Program-made: the position numbers and the translations under genes
Assembly (NCBI GenBank): GCA_007128315.1
Contig: SKXQ01000090.1
Coordinates: forward strand, 1 to 35,011
Origin: Spirochaetaceae bacterium
GTDB lineage: Bacteria; Spirochaetota; Spirochaetia; DSM-27196; SKKC01
Direction of reading: 5' to 3'
Length of the DNA stretch: 35,011 nucleotides
Part shown: positions 1-7,300 of the stretch, one piece after another
Numbering within the stretch: position 1 is the stretch's first letter
Layout: every line of letters starts with the position of its first letter
Notes under the pieces: generated by a model
Seen by the model: only the letters and a program-made list of their open reading frames with translations
What the model was told of the DNA's origin: nothing
Database searches by the model: none

Positions 1-220
1 CGATGGTGTCGAGATTTTCGTGAGTCGCACAGACGGCAAGTCCGTGCATGTCCGTGATCTGTCTGATCCGCTGTGGAGTAATATCTCCGACTCCGGAAAC
101 CTGCACCGACGGATATCCCATACCTGCAATGCGTTCGAGGGTTCGCGTGAGATCATTCTCATTCTGGCAATGCTCCCTGACTGAGAAAAGGTTAATGCCG
201 ATCGTATTTCTTGTTTTCAC
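1..220 (-). CDS. Sugar phosphate isomerase/epimerase, TIM-barrel type (N-terminal part only)
   Basis: The reading frame begins with GTG at 220 and runs off the left edge, so only about 73 N-terminal residues are visible. They read VKTRNTIGINLFSV, then a GMGYPSVQVSGVG segment and LAVCATHENLDTI. This is the first part of an AP-endonuclease-2/xylose-isomerase-like barrel: an initial strand, a helix with a Gly-Tyr turn and the second strand. The start is set by a GAGGA site five bases upstream. The gene begins ten bases after the stop of the Gfo/Idh/MocA oxidoreductase, so the two are probably co-transcribed, a very common pairing in inositol and sugar catabolism. The substrate cannot be told from this fragment. 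The family call is fairly sure, the function is not. Confidence 0.75.
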   Translation of the reverse strand, partial: MKTRNTIGINLFSVREHCQNENDLTRTLERIAGMGYPSVQVSGVGDITPQRIRQITDMHGLAVCATHENLDTI

Positions 221-230
221 GGGTGTCCTC

Positions 231-1421
231 TTAGTATGTACCGGAAAGATTTTCGGGCCCGTTTTCCGGTTCGGAAGCCGCCGGATCGTACGACGATCCG
301 GCTTTCAGTTTCTCGAGCCGCGCAGCGTAGGCAGCTTCATCCATGGGCATTTCGACCGTCCGCGACTCGAACGACGAGAGCATGATCGCGTTTCCGAGCA
401 GCACCGAGTTGAGTCCTTCGGGTGCCTCTGCAACCACACTGCCCTGACCCTGGACCGCCTTTACGAACCGTTCAGTCAGAATGCGGTGTCCTCCCTCTCC
501 GTGATGGCTGAACGGTATGGTTGCCGGCCAGTACTCCGCCTTCGCAAAGGAAACCGGTGATTCTGCAATCGTTTTGAGCATCGACTCACGATTCCGGCAG
601 AAGCTCAGCGTATCGTTCTCAAACACAAGCCGACCCTGTTCACCGACAATCTCAAGACGATTGGTACCAGGTGACTCCCCGGTGGATGTGATAAAATGGC
701 CAATCATACCGTTCTGATGCTCGAAACAGGCTGTTACCTCATCTTCGACTTCGATCTGATGATACTTTCCCAGCGAGGCGAATCCCCGGACTTTTGACGG
801 AAGACCAAAAAACCACTGGTACAGATCGAGGTTATGCGGACACTGGTTCAGAAGTACTCCGCCGCCCTCACCGGCCCAGGTAGCACGCCAGCCCCCGGTG
901 TCGTAATAATGCTGGGTGCGAAACCAGTCTGTGATAATCCACGTCGCTCTGACGAGGCGTCCAAGCTCGCCTGATTCGAGCAGATCCTTGATTTTCTTCC
1001 AATACCCGTAGGTGCGCTGGTTGAACATGGCGCCGAACTGTATCCCCGGATACCGTTTCTGCGCTTCCTTATACGCTGCAATCGCCCGGCGCGCATCTGT
1101 ACCTTCGACGGCAAGCGGTTTTTCCACCAGAACGTGAATTCCCTGGGAAAGCGCTTCGATGGAAATGGGCACGTGATCGTAATGCGGAGTGGAGACAAGA
1201 ACCGCGTCCGGCTTCGCACTGCGGAACATATCCGACACATCGGTGTACGCGGTGCACGAACCGGCCTCGGCACCCGCGTCCGCGCGTTCGCGTATCCGGT
1301 CACAAACCGCAACAAGCTCGACTCCATCCATCCGGGACAGATGTCCTATATGTCCGCGGCCCATGTTTCCGATCCCGACCACCGAAAAACGAACCGGGGT
1401 GTTTTGTGCTGTATCTGACAT
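231..1421 (-). CDS. Gfo/Idh/MocA family NAD(P)-dependent oxidoreductase
   Basis: A 396-residue protein. The N-terminus carries a Rossmann dinucleotide-binding motif (VVGIGNMGRGHIG) and residues around 100 contain the family's EKP motif (VLVEKPLAVEG), whose lysine is catalytic in this family. The C-terminal alpha/beta domain holds the usual GGWRATWAGEGGG and NQCPHNLDLYQWFFG segments, with the family histidine. Such enzymes oxidise or reduce sugars, inositols or sugar acids in the cytoplasm. ATG at 1421 is preferred because an AGGAG lies eight bases upstream; an in-frame TTG directly before it (1424) is possible. The gene is first of an operon with the downstream isomerase/epimerase and diverges from an AraC regulator, which suggests a regulated catabolic unit. 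Substrate unknown. Confidence 0.9.
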   Translation of the reverse strand: MSDTAQNTPVRFSVVGIGNMGRGHIGHLSRMDGVELVAVCDRIRERADAGAEAGSCTAYTDVSDMFRSAKPDAVLVSTPHYDHVPISIEALSQGIHVLVEKPLAVEGTDARRAIAAYKEAQKRYPGIQFGAMFNQRTYGYWKKIKDLLESGELGRLVRATWIITDWFRTQHYYDTGGWRATWAGEGGGVLLNQCPHNLDLYQWFFGLPSKVRGFASLGKYHQIEVEDEVTACFEHQNGMIGHFITSTGESPGTNRLEIVGEQGRLVFENDTLSFCRNRESMLKTIAESPVSFAKAEYWPATIPFSHHGEGGHRILTERFVKAVQGQGSVVAEAPEGLNSVLLGNAIMLSSFESRTVEMPMDEAAYAARLEKLKAGSSYDPAASEPENGPENLSGTY

Positions 1422-1467
1422 CAACCTGACTCCTTTATTATTACAGACATCAGTCTAGACCCGGATT

Positions 1468-1478
1468 CCGGTGACCGG
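1468..1478. promoter_or_regulatory. Odd palindrome in the divergent araC/oxidoreductase promoter region
   Basis: CCGGT-G-ACCGG is a perfect inverted repeat of 5-base arms with a one-base centre, midway between two divergent genes and just upstream of a TTGACG box. It is a candidate operator, perhaps for the adjacent AraC-type regulator, although that family more often binds direct repeats. The role is inferred from position only. Confidence 0.35.
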
Positions 1479-1480
1479 TA

Positions 1481-1510
1481 TTGACGGACCCGTTGTACAG
1501 CATGGATAAA
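1481..1510 (+). promoter_or_regulatory. Probable sigma-70 promoter of the AraC-type gene
   Basis: TTGACG at 1481-1486 is followed after 17-18 bases by GGATAA/GATAAA (1504-1510). The -10 match is mediocre. Transcription would start about seven bases before the ATG at 1524, giving a nearly leaderless message, which agrees with the lack of a Shine-Dalgarno sequence before that ATG. Confidence 0.4.
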
Positions 1511-1523
1511 ACCGGCAAGAATC

Positions 1524-2351
1524 ATGCATATGCGTTCAGACAGTATGCTGCTCAGGGACCTGCTCCCGGACCAGATGCACGTCACATTTACCGAGCGGCC
1601 CATCCCTCAGAAACAGGGAACCGACTGGTCCATAGACCCTCGGGTGATTAACGACTACGATCTGTTTGTCTGTCTCTCCGGGAGTGCCGTATTCCGGGTG
1701 CAGGATGCCGAGTATCTGCTTTCACGGGGTGAAGCTCTGCTTGTACCGCCATACACGATTTTCTCCGCTCGACACGGGGGAGAGGGACACTTCGAAGCAG
1801 TCGCGCAGCACTTCACTGTTGATGTACTCGGGCGCTACGATCTGTTCAGTCTCATACGATACGAGCGCCATGTGCGTTTTGACAGGGCGTGGCCCTACGT
1901 AGCCGAGACGGTCCGGTGCTACATCGATTCATGGCAGAAGGACGGAACAAGCCTCTTCGGTCACGCACACTTCCTGACCCTGCTCACGCACTTTCTAATA
2001 AAGGCCTACCGCGGTGACAGCGCAGACACAGCGGTGCACGACATGTTTATTATCGAGATGGCGCATCTGCTGCAGACACGATTCGCGGCACCCGATGTCA
2101 TGGATGAGGCTCTTTTGCGTTCACCATACAGCCGCGACTATACAACGCGACTATTCCGCGAGCACACGGGCGTCACACCAAAACAATACCTCATTCAGGC
2201 CCGCATCCGTGCTGCGAGAGAAATGCTTCAACAGGGGACATCCGTCAAGGATGCGGCGTTTGCGACCGGTCACAAAGATGAGCTATATTTCTCAAGACTG
2301 TTCAAACAGAAGACTGGCACTCCGCCGAGTGCGTATCGATCGGGAGTATAG
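1524..2351 (+). CDS. AraC family transcriptional regulator
   Basis: A 275-residue protein with an N-terminal cupin-like sensor domain (about residues 30-100, including SGSAVFRVQDAEYLLSRGEA and LLVPPYTIFSA) and a C-terminal double helix-turn-helix domain (about 175-270). The second helix-turn-helix is typical of the family: SVKDAAFATGHKDELYFSRL followed by FKQKTGTPPSAYR. This class binds a sugar or related ligand and usually activates the adjacent catabolic genes. It is transcribed divergently from the oxidoreductase/isomerase pair and is followed by an MFS carrier 65 bases downstream, so it probably controls both. No ribosome-binding site precedes the ATG. The family call is secure; the ligand is unknown. 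Confidence 0.9.
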   Translation: MHMRSDSMLLRDLLPDQMHVTFTERPIPQKQGTDWSIDPRVINDYDLFVCLSGSAVFRVQDAEYLLSRGEALLVPPYTIFSARHGGEGHFEAVAQHFTVDVLGRYDLFSLIRYERHVRFDRAWPYVAETVRCYIDSWQKDGTSLFGHAHFLTLLTHFLIKAYRGDSADTAVHDMFIIEMAHLLQTRFAAPDVMDEALLRSPYSRDYTTRLFREHTGVTPKQYLIQARIRAAREMLQQGTSVKDAAFATGHKDELYFSRLFKQKTGTPPSAYRSGV

Positions 2352-2416
2352 GTATCATAATACATAGAATCGGCCGATGGGCCCCACCTCGCCGCGTCAT
2401 TTTTGTTGCCGCAATT

Positions 2417-3718
2417 ATGGCGCTTGTCATGAGCCTGCCAGGTCAGACGAACGGGGTGAGCCCATTTATTGATCCTCTTATCGAGGCACTGCGCATAAAC
2501 AGAAACGCCTTGAGCCTCGCATATCTTATCGGAACAATCTCGAGCGCCGCGCTTCTCACCTTCGCCGGGCGGGCCTATGACAGGCTCGGATCGCAGACAA
2601 CGGGAGCGATTGCCGCGACGGGCCTGGGCCTCAGTCTCTTAGGTCTGAGCAGATTACCCGGAATTTCCCGGGGACTGACCACAGTCGGGGTGGAACCGGC
2701 GATCGCAACGATAACATCGCTTACCGTCGGGTTCTTCCTGATCCGCTTCTTCGGTCAGGGGCTTATAACGCTGGTCGGAAAAACGATGCTCTTCAAGTGG
2801 TACGACGATAAACGGGGCCAGGCGAACGCGGTTCTGTCCATCGCAGTCCCCCTGGTTTTCTCCGGGGCGCCGCTCGTGTTCGATGGGCTGATCCGGGGAG
2901 CCGGGTGGCAGGGGGCCTGGATGATTCTTGGGCTGATCCTGTTTCCCGGATTTGCCCTGGTAAGTTTTCTGGTGTTCCGGGATCCGCCGAAGCTCGGTAG
3001 TACCCCGTCCGCTCATCCCGGTGTCGGAAGACGGCCCGGTTTTATTCCCGCGTGGCTTGTCCGACTGATCGCCCGCACCGGCATCCGACCGACACGCGAA
3101 CCAATGCGCCCTCCCGTCGACGCAGATCTTTCTGAGGTACTGCGAAGTCTGCCCTTCTGGGCGTTCAATGGAGTCGTTACTCTGAGCTCAATGCTGATTA
3201 CCGGATTCACATTCCACGTCGTGGGAATCTTCGCGGAGGCGGGAATTGGGCGGGCTACCGCGCTCGCGGTGTTTCTGCCAAGCTCACTCGTCTCCATAGC
3301 GGTGCAGAGCATCGGAAGTCTGTTAAGCGACTACGTTCGTCTGAAATACTTCGCGATCCTGCACGCCGTATCCCTGATCGTGTTACTGGCGCTGCTTCCC
3401 TTTCTGGGCAGCGGACCATTCCCCTACATGCTCGTTGTCGTGGCACACGGGGTGAGTCTCGCACTTTTCGGAATAAACAGCTCGGTTGTGTGGCCCCGTT
3501 TCTACGGATTGACCCACCTCGGCAGCATTAACGGTTTTGCGGGCGCTTCCATGGCAGCAGGGAGCGCTCTCGGGCCATACGCGTTCAGCCTGAGCTTTGA
3601 CCTGCTCGGTAGGTTCTCAGCCCTGGGTATCGTATTCATACCAGTGTGCGCCGTGCTCGTCGTTACCGGTTTCGCGGCGAACAACCCGAACCGGCGCTAT
3701 ATAACTGAAGGTTCCTAA
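2417..3718 (+). CDS. Major facilitator superfamily transporter
   Basis: A 433-residue integral membrane protein with about 12 hydrophobic segments, an MFS-like loop after the second helix (AGRAYDRLGSQ) and a central cytoplasmic loop near residues 190-240 rich in Arg and Pro. It probably carries a sugar or organic acid for the enzymes encoded across the divergent promoter. The start is odd. ATG 2417 falls inside what should be the first membrane helix: the codons upstream, read in frame without a stop, give RWAPPRRVIFVAAIM, a normal cytoplasmic N-terminus and helix start, yet there is no ATG, GTG or TTG there. A rare start codon (ATT 2402 or ATA 2348) or a sequence error is possible. It meets the convergent ylbF-like gene with a four-base overlap of stops. 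Confidence 0.85.
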   Translation: MALVMSLPGQTNGVSPFIDPLIEALRINRNALSLAYLIGTISSAALLTFAGRAYDRLGSQTTGAIAATGLGLSLLGLSRLPGISRGLTTVGVEPAIATITSLTVGFFLIRFFGQGLITLVGKTMLFKWYDDKRGQANAVLSIAVPLVFSGAPLVFDGLIRGAGWQGAWMILGLILFPGFALVSFLVFRDPPKLGSTPSAHPGVGRRPGFIPAWLVRLIARTGIRPTREPMRPPVDADLSEVLRSLPFWAFNGVVTLSSMLITGFTFHVVGIFAEAGIGRATALAVFLPSSLVSIAVQSIGSLLSDYVRLKYFAILHAVSLIVLLALLPFLGSGPFPYMLVVVAHGVSLALFGINSSVVWPRFYGLTHLGSINGFAGASMAAGSALGPYAFSLSFDLLGRFSALGIVFIPVCAVLVVTGFAANNPNRRYITEGS

Positions 3719-4101
3719 CAGGTACCGCAGCCGCCGGAATGCGGGGCCGCAATCCGCGCGAAGTCGAAGCCAATCTGTTCCGAGATAAGCTCATTACAGG
3801 CGGCAAAACGTTCCTTGAGCAGAGATTCAGCATCCCTGAAGTCACGATTCACCTCGTGAAACTGCACAAGCTGCTGCAGTTGCTGCACCTGTGCGATCAT
3901 TTCGTGGGTCACCGTCCCGTCGGCGTGAGCGGCGTTGTAGCGCCCGGCAGCTTCGCCGAGCTCCCGACGCAGACGCGAAAACTCCGCATCCGTCTCAACC
4001 CGCTCGACGGCTTCGCGGTACGCACGGCTTTCGGAACATTGCTCGAGGGCGCCGGCAAATCTGTCGGCTGCTTCGGTAATCTTTGTATCCAGTTGTCGCA
4101 T
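3715..4101 (-). CDS. YlbF/YmcA family protein, second of a tandem pair
   Basis: A 128-residue helical protein starting with MRQLDTKITEAADRFAGAL (ATG 4101, ACAGGA seven bases upstream). The long helices, the pattern FxxLRxELGEAAGRYN and a middle segment EMIAQVQQLQQLVQFHEV fit the Com_YlbF family. In Bacillus subtilis, family members YlbF and YmcA act with YaaT in a complex that stimulates RNase Y-dependent RNA processing and binds iron-sulfur clusters. This copy ends in FDFARIAAPHSGGCGTC, with two cysteines at the tail. It lies 14 bases after the paralogue at 4116-4529, with which it shares the LxxxIG/LGxDFARxAAP ending. Its cellular role in this organism is not known. Confidence 0.8.
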   Translation of the reverse strand: MRQLDTKITEAADRFAGALEQCSESRAYREAVERVETDAEFSRLRRELGEAAGRYNAAHADGTVTHEMIAQVQQLQQLVQFHEVNRDFRDAESLLKERFAACNELISEQIGFDFARIAAPHSGGCGTC

Positions 4102-4115
4102 TCGTGTATCCTGTC

Positions 4116-4529
4116 TCAGTGCGATCCACAGCCGCAACTGTGGGAGGGAGCTGCGAGGCGGGCGAAGTCGGCTCCGAGTTTCTGCGAAACATACTCGTTC
4201 AGCTGCTTCGAGCAGGCGATAACGTCTTCCTGAGCGGTAACGTACCGGTCCGCAGTTTCGTGGGCCCTCATGGCTGCCTCGAGAACATTCAACTGTTCTA
4301 TATCCTCAGGCGTAATCCCGCCCCAGGACTTTTTCGCGTGCAGATCCGCCTGGGCTTCCTCGATCTGTCTGAGCAGATGCCGGGCTTTCTCGTCGTGCTC
4401 AACGGCAGAAGCAGCGGCGAGATACTCCCGGTACACCGCGGAATCCATGAAAGCTCGAGCAAAAGCCAGCGAGGCTTCCATGACCGGGCTCTTCGAGGCG
4501 GCTTCGGCAGGTTTGAGATCTGTCGACAT
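4116..4529 (-). CDS. YlbF/YmcA family protein, first of a tandem pair
   Basis: A 137-residue, almost wholly helical protein. An N-terminal stretch of about 15 residues precedes the conserved core (SLAFARAFMDSAVYREYLAA, then LLRQIEEAQADLH and IEQLNVLEAAMRAHE). It ends in LGADFARLAAPSHSCGCGSH, a CGC cluster that parallels the cysteine-bearing tails of Bacillus YlbF/YmcA. AAGGAG lies five bases before the ATG. It is first in a two-gene unit with the paralogue downstream. A complex of the two, holding a metal or iron-sulfur cluster at the joined tails, is an attractive inference but not shown by the sequence. Confidence 0.82.
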   Translation of the reverse strand: MSTDLKPAEAASKSPVMEASLAFARAFMDSAVYREYLAAASAVEHDEKARHLLRQIEEAQADLHAKKSWGGITPEDIEQLNVLEAAMRAHETADRYVTAQEDVIACSKQLNEYVSQKLGADFARLAAPSHSCGCGSH

Positions 4530-4542
4530 AGTAACTCCTTGC

Positions 4543-4571
4543 TTAATAACCAGGCTGTTCGTCGCGGTCAG
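4543..4571 (-). promoter_or_regulatory. Probable promoter of the ylbF-like pair
   Basis: Read on the minus strand, CTGACC (4571-4566) and TATTAA (4548-4543) are separated by exactly 17 bases; each box matches four of six consensus positions. It sits in the 66-base gap between the small unknown gene and the ylbF-like pair, close to the start codon at 4529. Confidence 0.4.
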
Positions 4572-4595
4572 GGTAACAGGATTGACAGGGCTTCG

Positions 4596-4901
4596 TCAGC
4601 ACCCCTCTCCGTCCACGTCGTCATCGTCTGCAGGTGGGCGCGCACGTCCGTGTTCGAGAATGTGATAGGTATCGAGCACGTTCGAAAAGCGATTCCGCTT
4701 CAGGCGTGCATAGAGCTCCGCGCTCGTCTCGTTCATGCCGGCGTTCCGCTTGTAGCGACGGAGCTGGCTCCGGCGGCGGGAGACGCTTGCCGCGGGCCCG
4801 GTATCGACCTGCCTGTCGTCGTCTTCAGGATTGACCGCCGCGACAAGCCGCCTGAGCAGTCGATGAATACGTTCCATGACAGTCAGGCGGCCCTCACTCA
4901 T
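4596..4901 (-). CDS. Small protein of unknown function, coupled to the E2 gene
   Basis: A 101-residue protein that I do not recognise. It is basic in the first two thirds (MERIHRLLRRLVAAVN and SRRRSQLRRYKRNAG), has a probable helix SAELYARLKRNRFSNVLDTYHILEHG, and ends in an acidic tail PADDDDVDGEGC with a terminal cysteine. No membrane segment or signal peptide is seen. Its ATG overlaps the stop of the dihydrolipoamide acyltransferase gene (ATGA at 4901-4898), which argues that it is translated with the dehydrogenase operon. An internal ATG at 4877 (MERIHRLL) is an alternative start. The coupling suggests, but does not prove, a role with the 2-oxoacid dehydrogenase complex. Confidence 0.6.
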   Translation of the reverse strand: MSEGRLTVMERIHRLLRRLVAAVNPEDDDRQVDTGPAASVSRRRSQLRRYKRNAGMNETSAELYARLKRNRFSNVLDTYHILEHGRARPPADDDDVDGEGC

Positions 4902-6289
4902 ACGACGATGGTAAGCGGCTTCTCGAGCAGCGTTCTGAGCGTTGCCAGAAACTGTGCTCCCTGCGCGCCGTCAATAACGCGGTGATCGATCGTCAGACTG
5001 AGCATCATCCGGTACCGCCGGGAAACCGCCCCGTCATCGTCCATGACCAGTTCCTGATCGGCAGTATTCACACCGAGAATCGCACTTTGCGGGGGGTTGA
5101 TGATGGGAGTGAAACTGTGTATTCCGAACATACCGAGATTGGTGACGGTAAAAGTACCCCCTTTGAGCGCGTCCGGCGATATTTTTCCCGCTTTGACTTT
5201 GTCTGCGAGGTCTCGAGCCCGGACGGAAAGCTCACTCAGGGTCAGCCGGTCCGCATCGGGTATAACCGGCACCATGAGCCCGTTCTCGACGGCGACCGCC
5301 ATACCCAGGTGCACCGAAGCCCACGTCACCAGCTCATCGCCGTCAATGGCGGTTCGAACCTGTGGATGCTCTTTGACCGCTTTTGCCGTCGCTTTCAGAA
5401 TAAAATCATTCAGTGAGAAGCGAATCTCGGACTCCGCGTTCAGGCGAGCACGAAACTCCATGAGCTCCGTTACGTCTACCTTTGCGTTCAGCGTAACCGG
5501 TGGCATCGTCAGATGACTCTCGAGCATACGGTCGCGGATGGCCTTCCGCATCCCGCTCATCGCGGTGCGCTCCGCAGGTCCGGCCTCGCCAGCTTCGATC
5601 TCCCGCGTCCGGGCAAATGCCGCAACAACATCCCGCCGCATGACCCGGCCTGCCGGCCCACTGCCTTCGACATCTTCGAGGCGCACACCTTCGCTCTCGG
5701 CCATCTTGCGAGCGAGTGGACTCGCGGGTGACTGTGAAGCCGCGCTGCCTTCAGCGTGTTCGACATCCCGCAGTTTGACTTCGCCATGAGCCCCGCTCGC
5801 GCTCACGTCCGCAAGATCGATGTTTCGCTCGACGGCCAGACGTTTTGCAGCAGGGGTTGCTGCGATCTTTCCGTCCTGCGACACGGGTACCGAGGAGGAA
5901 CCCGTTTCTGCGGATGAGGTGCGGTCGAAGTCCGCCGTCGATACATCGGAGGCAGGCGTTTCCTTTCCCGAGGACTGCGCGGCAGTCTCGTCGGCAGAAT
6001 CCTCCGTCCCGGCGCCACCGGAGGCAGTTGGTGCGTCAGGCACCTGTTCGCCCTTCTCACCGAGGTATCCGATTGTCTCGATGACCGGCACGACCTCACC
6101 GGGTTCGCGAAGTATGGAAAGCACGTAACCGGACGTCTCGGCCTCCACCTCCATGCTGACCTTGTCGGTTTCTATCTCCAGAAGCGGTTCCCCGCTTTCC
6201 ACGTAATCTCCAACCTGTTTGAACCATTGAATGACGGTTCCGGTTTCCATGGCCATGCCGGCCTTGGGCATGATGATTTCATAGGCCAT
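4898..6289 (-). CDS. pdhC: Dihydrolipoamide acyltransferase (E2) of a pyruvate/acetoin dehydrogenase complex
   Basis: A 463-residue E2. Residues 1-76 form the lipoyl domain with the lipoylated lysine in IETDKVSMEVEA (Lys43). A flexible Ala/Ser/Thr-rich linker follows (about 83-140). Two peripheral-subunit-binding domains then appear in tandem: ATPAAKRLAVERNIDLADV (about 143-177) and SPLARKMAESEGVRLEDV with GSGPAGRV (about 188-224). The catalytic domain fills residues 235-463, with the active-site motif DHRVIDGAQG at His436. It transfers the acetyl group from lipoate to coenzyme A. AAAGGAG stands eight bases before the ATG, 18 bases after the E1 beta stop. Most E2 proteins have a single binding domain, so the duplicate is unusual; the first copy lacks the usual Gly-Pro-x-Gly-Arg turn. 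Confidence 0.92.
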   Translation of the reverse strand: MAYEIIMPKAGMAMETGTVIQWFKQVGDYVESGEPLLEIETDKVSMEVEAETSGYVLSILREPGEVVPVIETIGYLGEKGEQVPDAPTASGGAGTEDSADETAAQSSGKETPASDVSTADFDRTSSAETGSSSVPVSQDGKIAATPAAKRLAVERNIDLADVSASGAHGEVKLRDVEHAEGSAASQSPASPLARKMAESEGVRLEDVEGSGPAGRVMRRDVVAAFARTREIEAGEAGPAERTAMSGMRKAIRDRMLESHLTMPPVTLNAKVDVTELMEFRARLNAESEIRFSLNDFILKATAKAVKEHPQVRTAIDGDELVTWASVHLGMAVAVENGLMVPVIPDADRLTLSELSVRARDLADKVKAGKISPDALKGGTFTVTNLGMFGIHSFTPIINPPQSAILGVNTADQELVMDDDGAVSRRYRMMLSLTIDHRVIDGAQGAQFLATLRTLLEKPLTIVV

Positions 6290-6307
6290 ACAACGTGCTC
6301 CTTTGCA

Positions 6308-7282
6308 TTACGCCATCAGATCCCGGATCGCCTGCTCGATTTTCTCCGGTGTCGGTACTGCGTTCCGCTCGAGCTCGGGATTATATGGAATCGGGATATC
6401 AAGACCACCGAGACGCTTGACAGGAGCGTCGAGGTAATAGAAAGCGTCACTGTCGGCGACTGTGGCTACGATTTCTCCACCGTACCCCCCGGTCTGCACG
6501 GCTTCATGAACCACGAGAACGTGCCCGGTCTTCCTGGCCGAGTTCACAATAGCGTCACGATCGAGCGGCACGAGTGTGCGCGGGTCAAGAACCTCAATGC
6601 TGAACTGTTCCTTGAGCGAATCAGCAACTTCAAGCACCATACTGACCATCCGACCCCAGGTCACTATTGTCAGGTCGCTTCCCTCGCGCTTAATGTCCGC
6701 CTTGCCGAGCGGGATGGTGTACTCCTCTTCAGGAACTTCGCCTTTCTTCCGGTACAGCAACTTCTGTTCCAGAAACACAACGGGATTGTTATCCCGTATC
6801 GACGTCTTCAGTAGACCTTTCGCATCGTAGGGAGTCGATGGAATAACGACCTTGAGACCGGGTATGTGGCAGTACCATGCCTCCTGACTCTGACTGTGCT
6901 GTGCGGCAGCACCCGTACCAGATCCGGCCGGGGCCCGGACAACCATGGGTACTTCGGCGTGCCCACCGAACATATAGCGCATTTTTGCAGCCTGGTTTCC
7001 GAGCTGATCCATTCCTATGGAGATGAAGTCACTGAACTGTATCTCGGCGATCGGCCGCGAACCGCTGACCGCTGCCCCCGCAGCGGCACCTATGATCGCT
7101 GCTTCACTTATCGGGGTGTCCCGGACGCGCTCCGCCCCAAACTCGTCGATCATGCCGACACTGACACCAAAGGCACCACCGTAGATTCCGATATCCTCTC
7201 CGAAGAAGAAAACAGACTCGTCCCGTCGCATCTCTTCGCTCATTGCTTCCCGAATTGCTTCCGCGTAGGTAATTTCTCTCAT
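6308..7282 (-). CDS. pdhB: Pyruvate/acetoin dehydrogenase E1 component, beta subunit
   Basis: A 324-residue protein, normal length for a thiamine-diphosphate dehydrogenase beta chain. Hallmarks are [18 protein letters not shown] at the start, [34 protein letters not shown] with the conserved glutamate for thiamine activation, and the central [20 protein letters not shown]. The C-terminal domain shows [17 protein letters not shown]. It pairs with the alpha subunit encoded 18 bases upstream and with E2 18 bases downstream. Branched-chain oxoacid dehydrogenase is less likely from the overall look; acetoin dehydrogenase cannot be excluded, since the alpha/beta chains are very similar. Confidence 0.92.
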   Translation of the reverse strand: MREITYAEAIREAMSEEMRRDESVFFFGEDIGIYGGAFGVSVGMIDEFGAERVRDTPISEAAIIGAAAGAAVSGSRPIAEIQFSDFISIGMDQLGNQAAKMRYMFGGHAEVPMVVRAPAGSGTGAAAQHSQSQEAWYCHIPGLKVVIPSTPYDAKGLLKTSIRDNNPVVFLEQKLLYRKKGEVPEEEYTIPLGKADIKREGSDLTIVTWGRMVSMVLEVADSLKEQFSIEVLDPRTLVPLDRDAIVNSARKTGHVLVVHEAVQTGGYGGEIVATVADSDAFYYLDAPVKRLGGLDIPIPYNPELERNAVPTPEKIEQAIRDLMA

Positions 7283-7300
7283 TGTCTCAAATCCTCAGTT

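Noticed and set aside
4083-4985. Open 300-codon frame on the plus strand opposite the ylbF-like genes
   Set aside because: It is antisense to three better-supported genes, shows no domain pattern and is expected from GC-rich codon structure.
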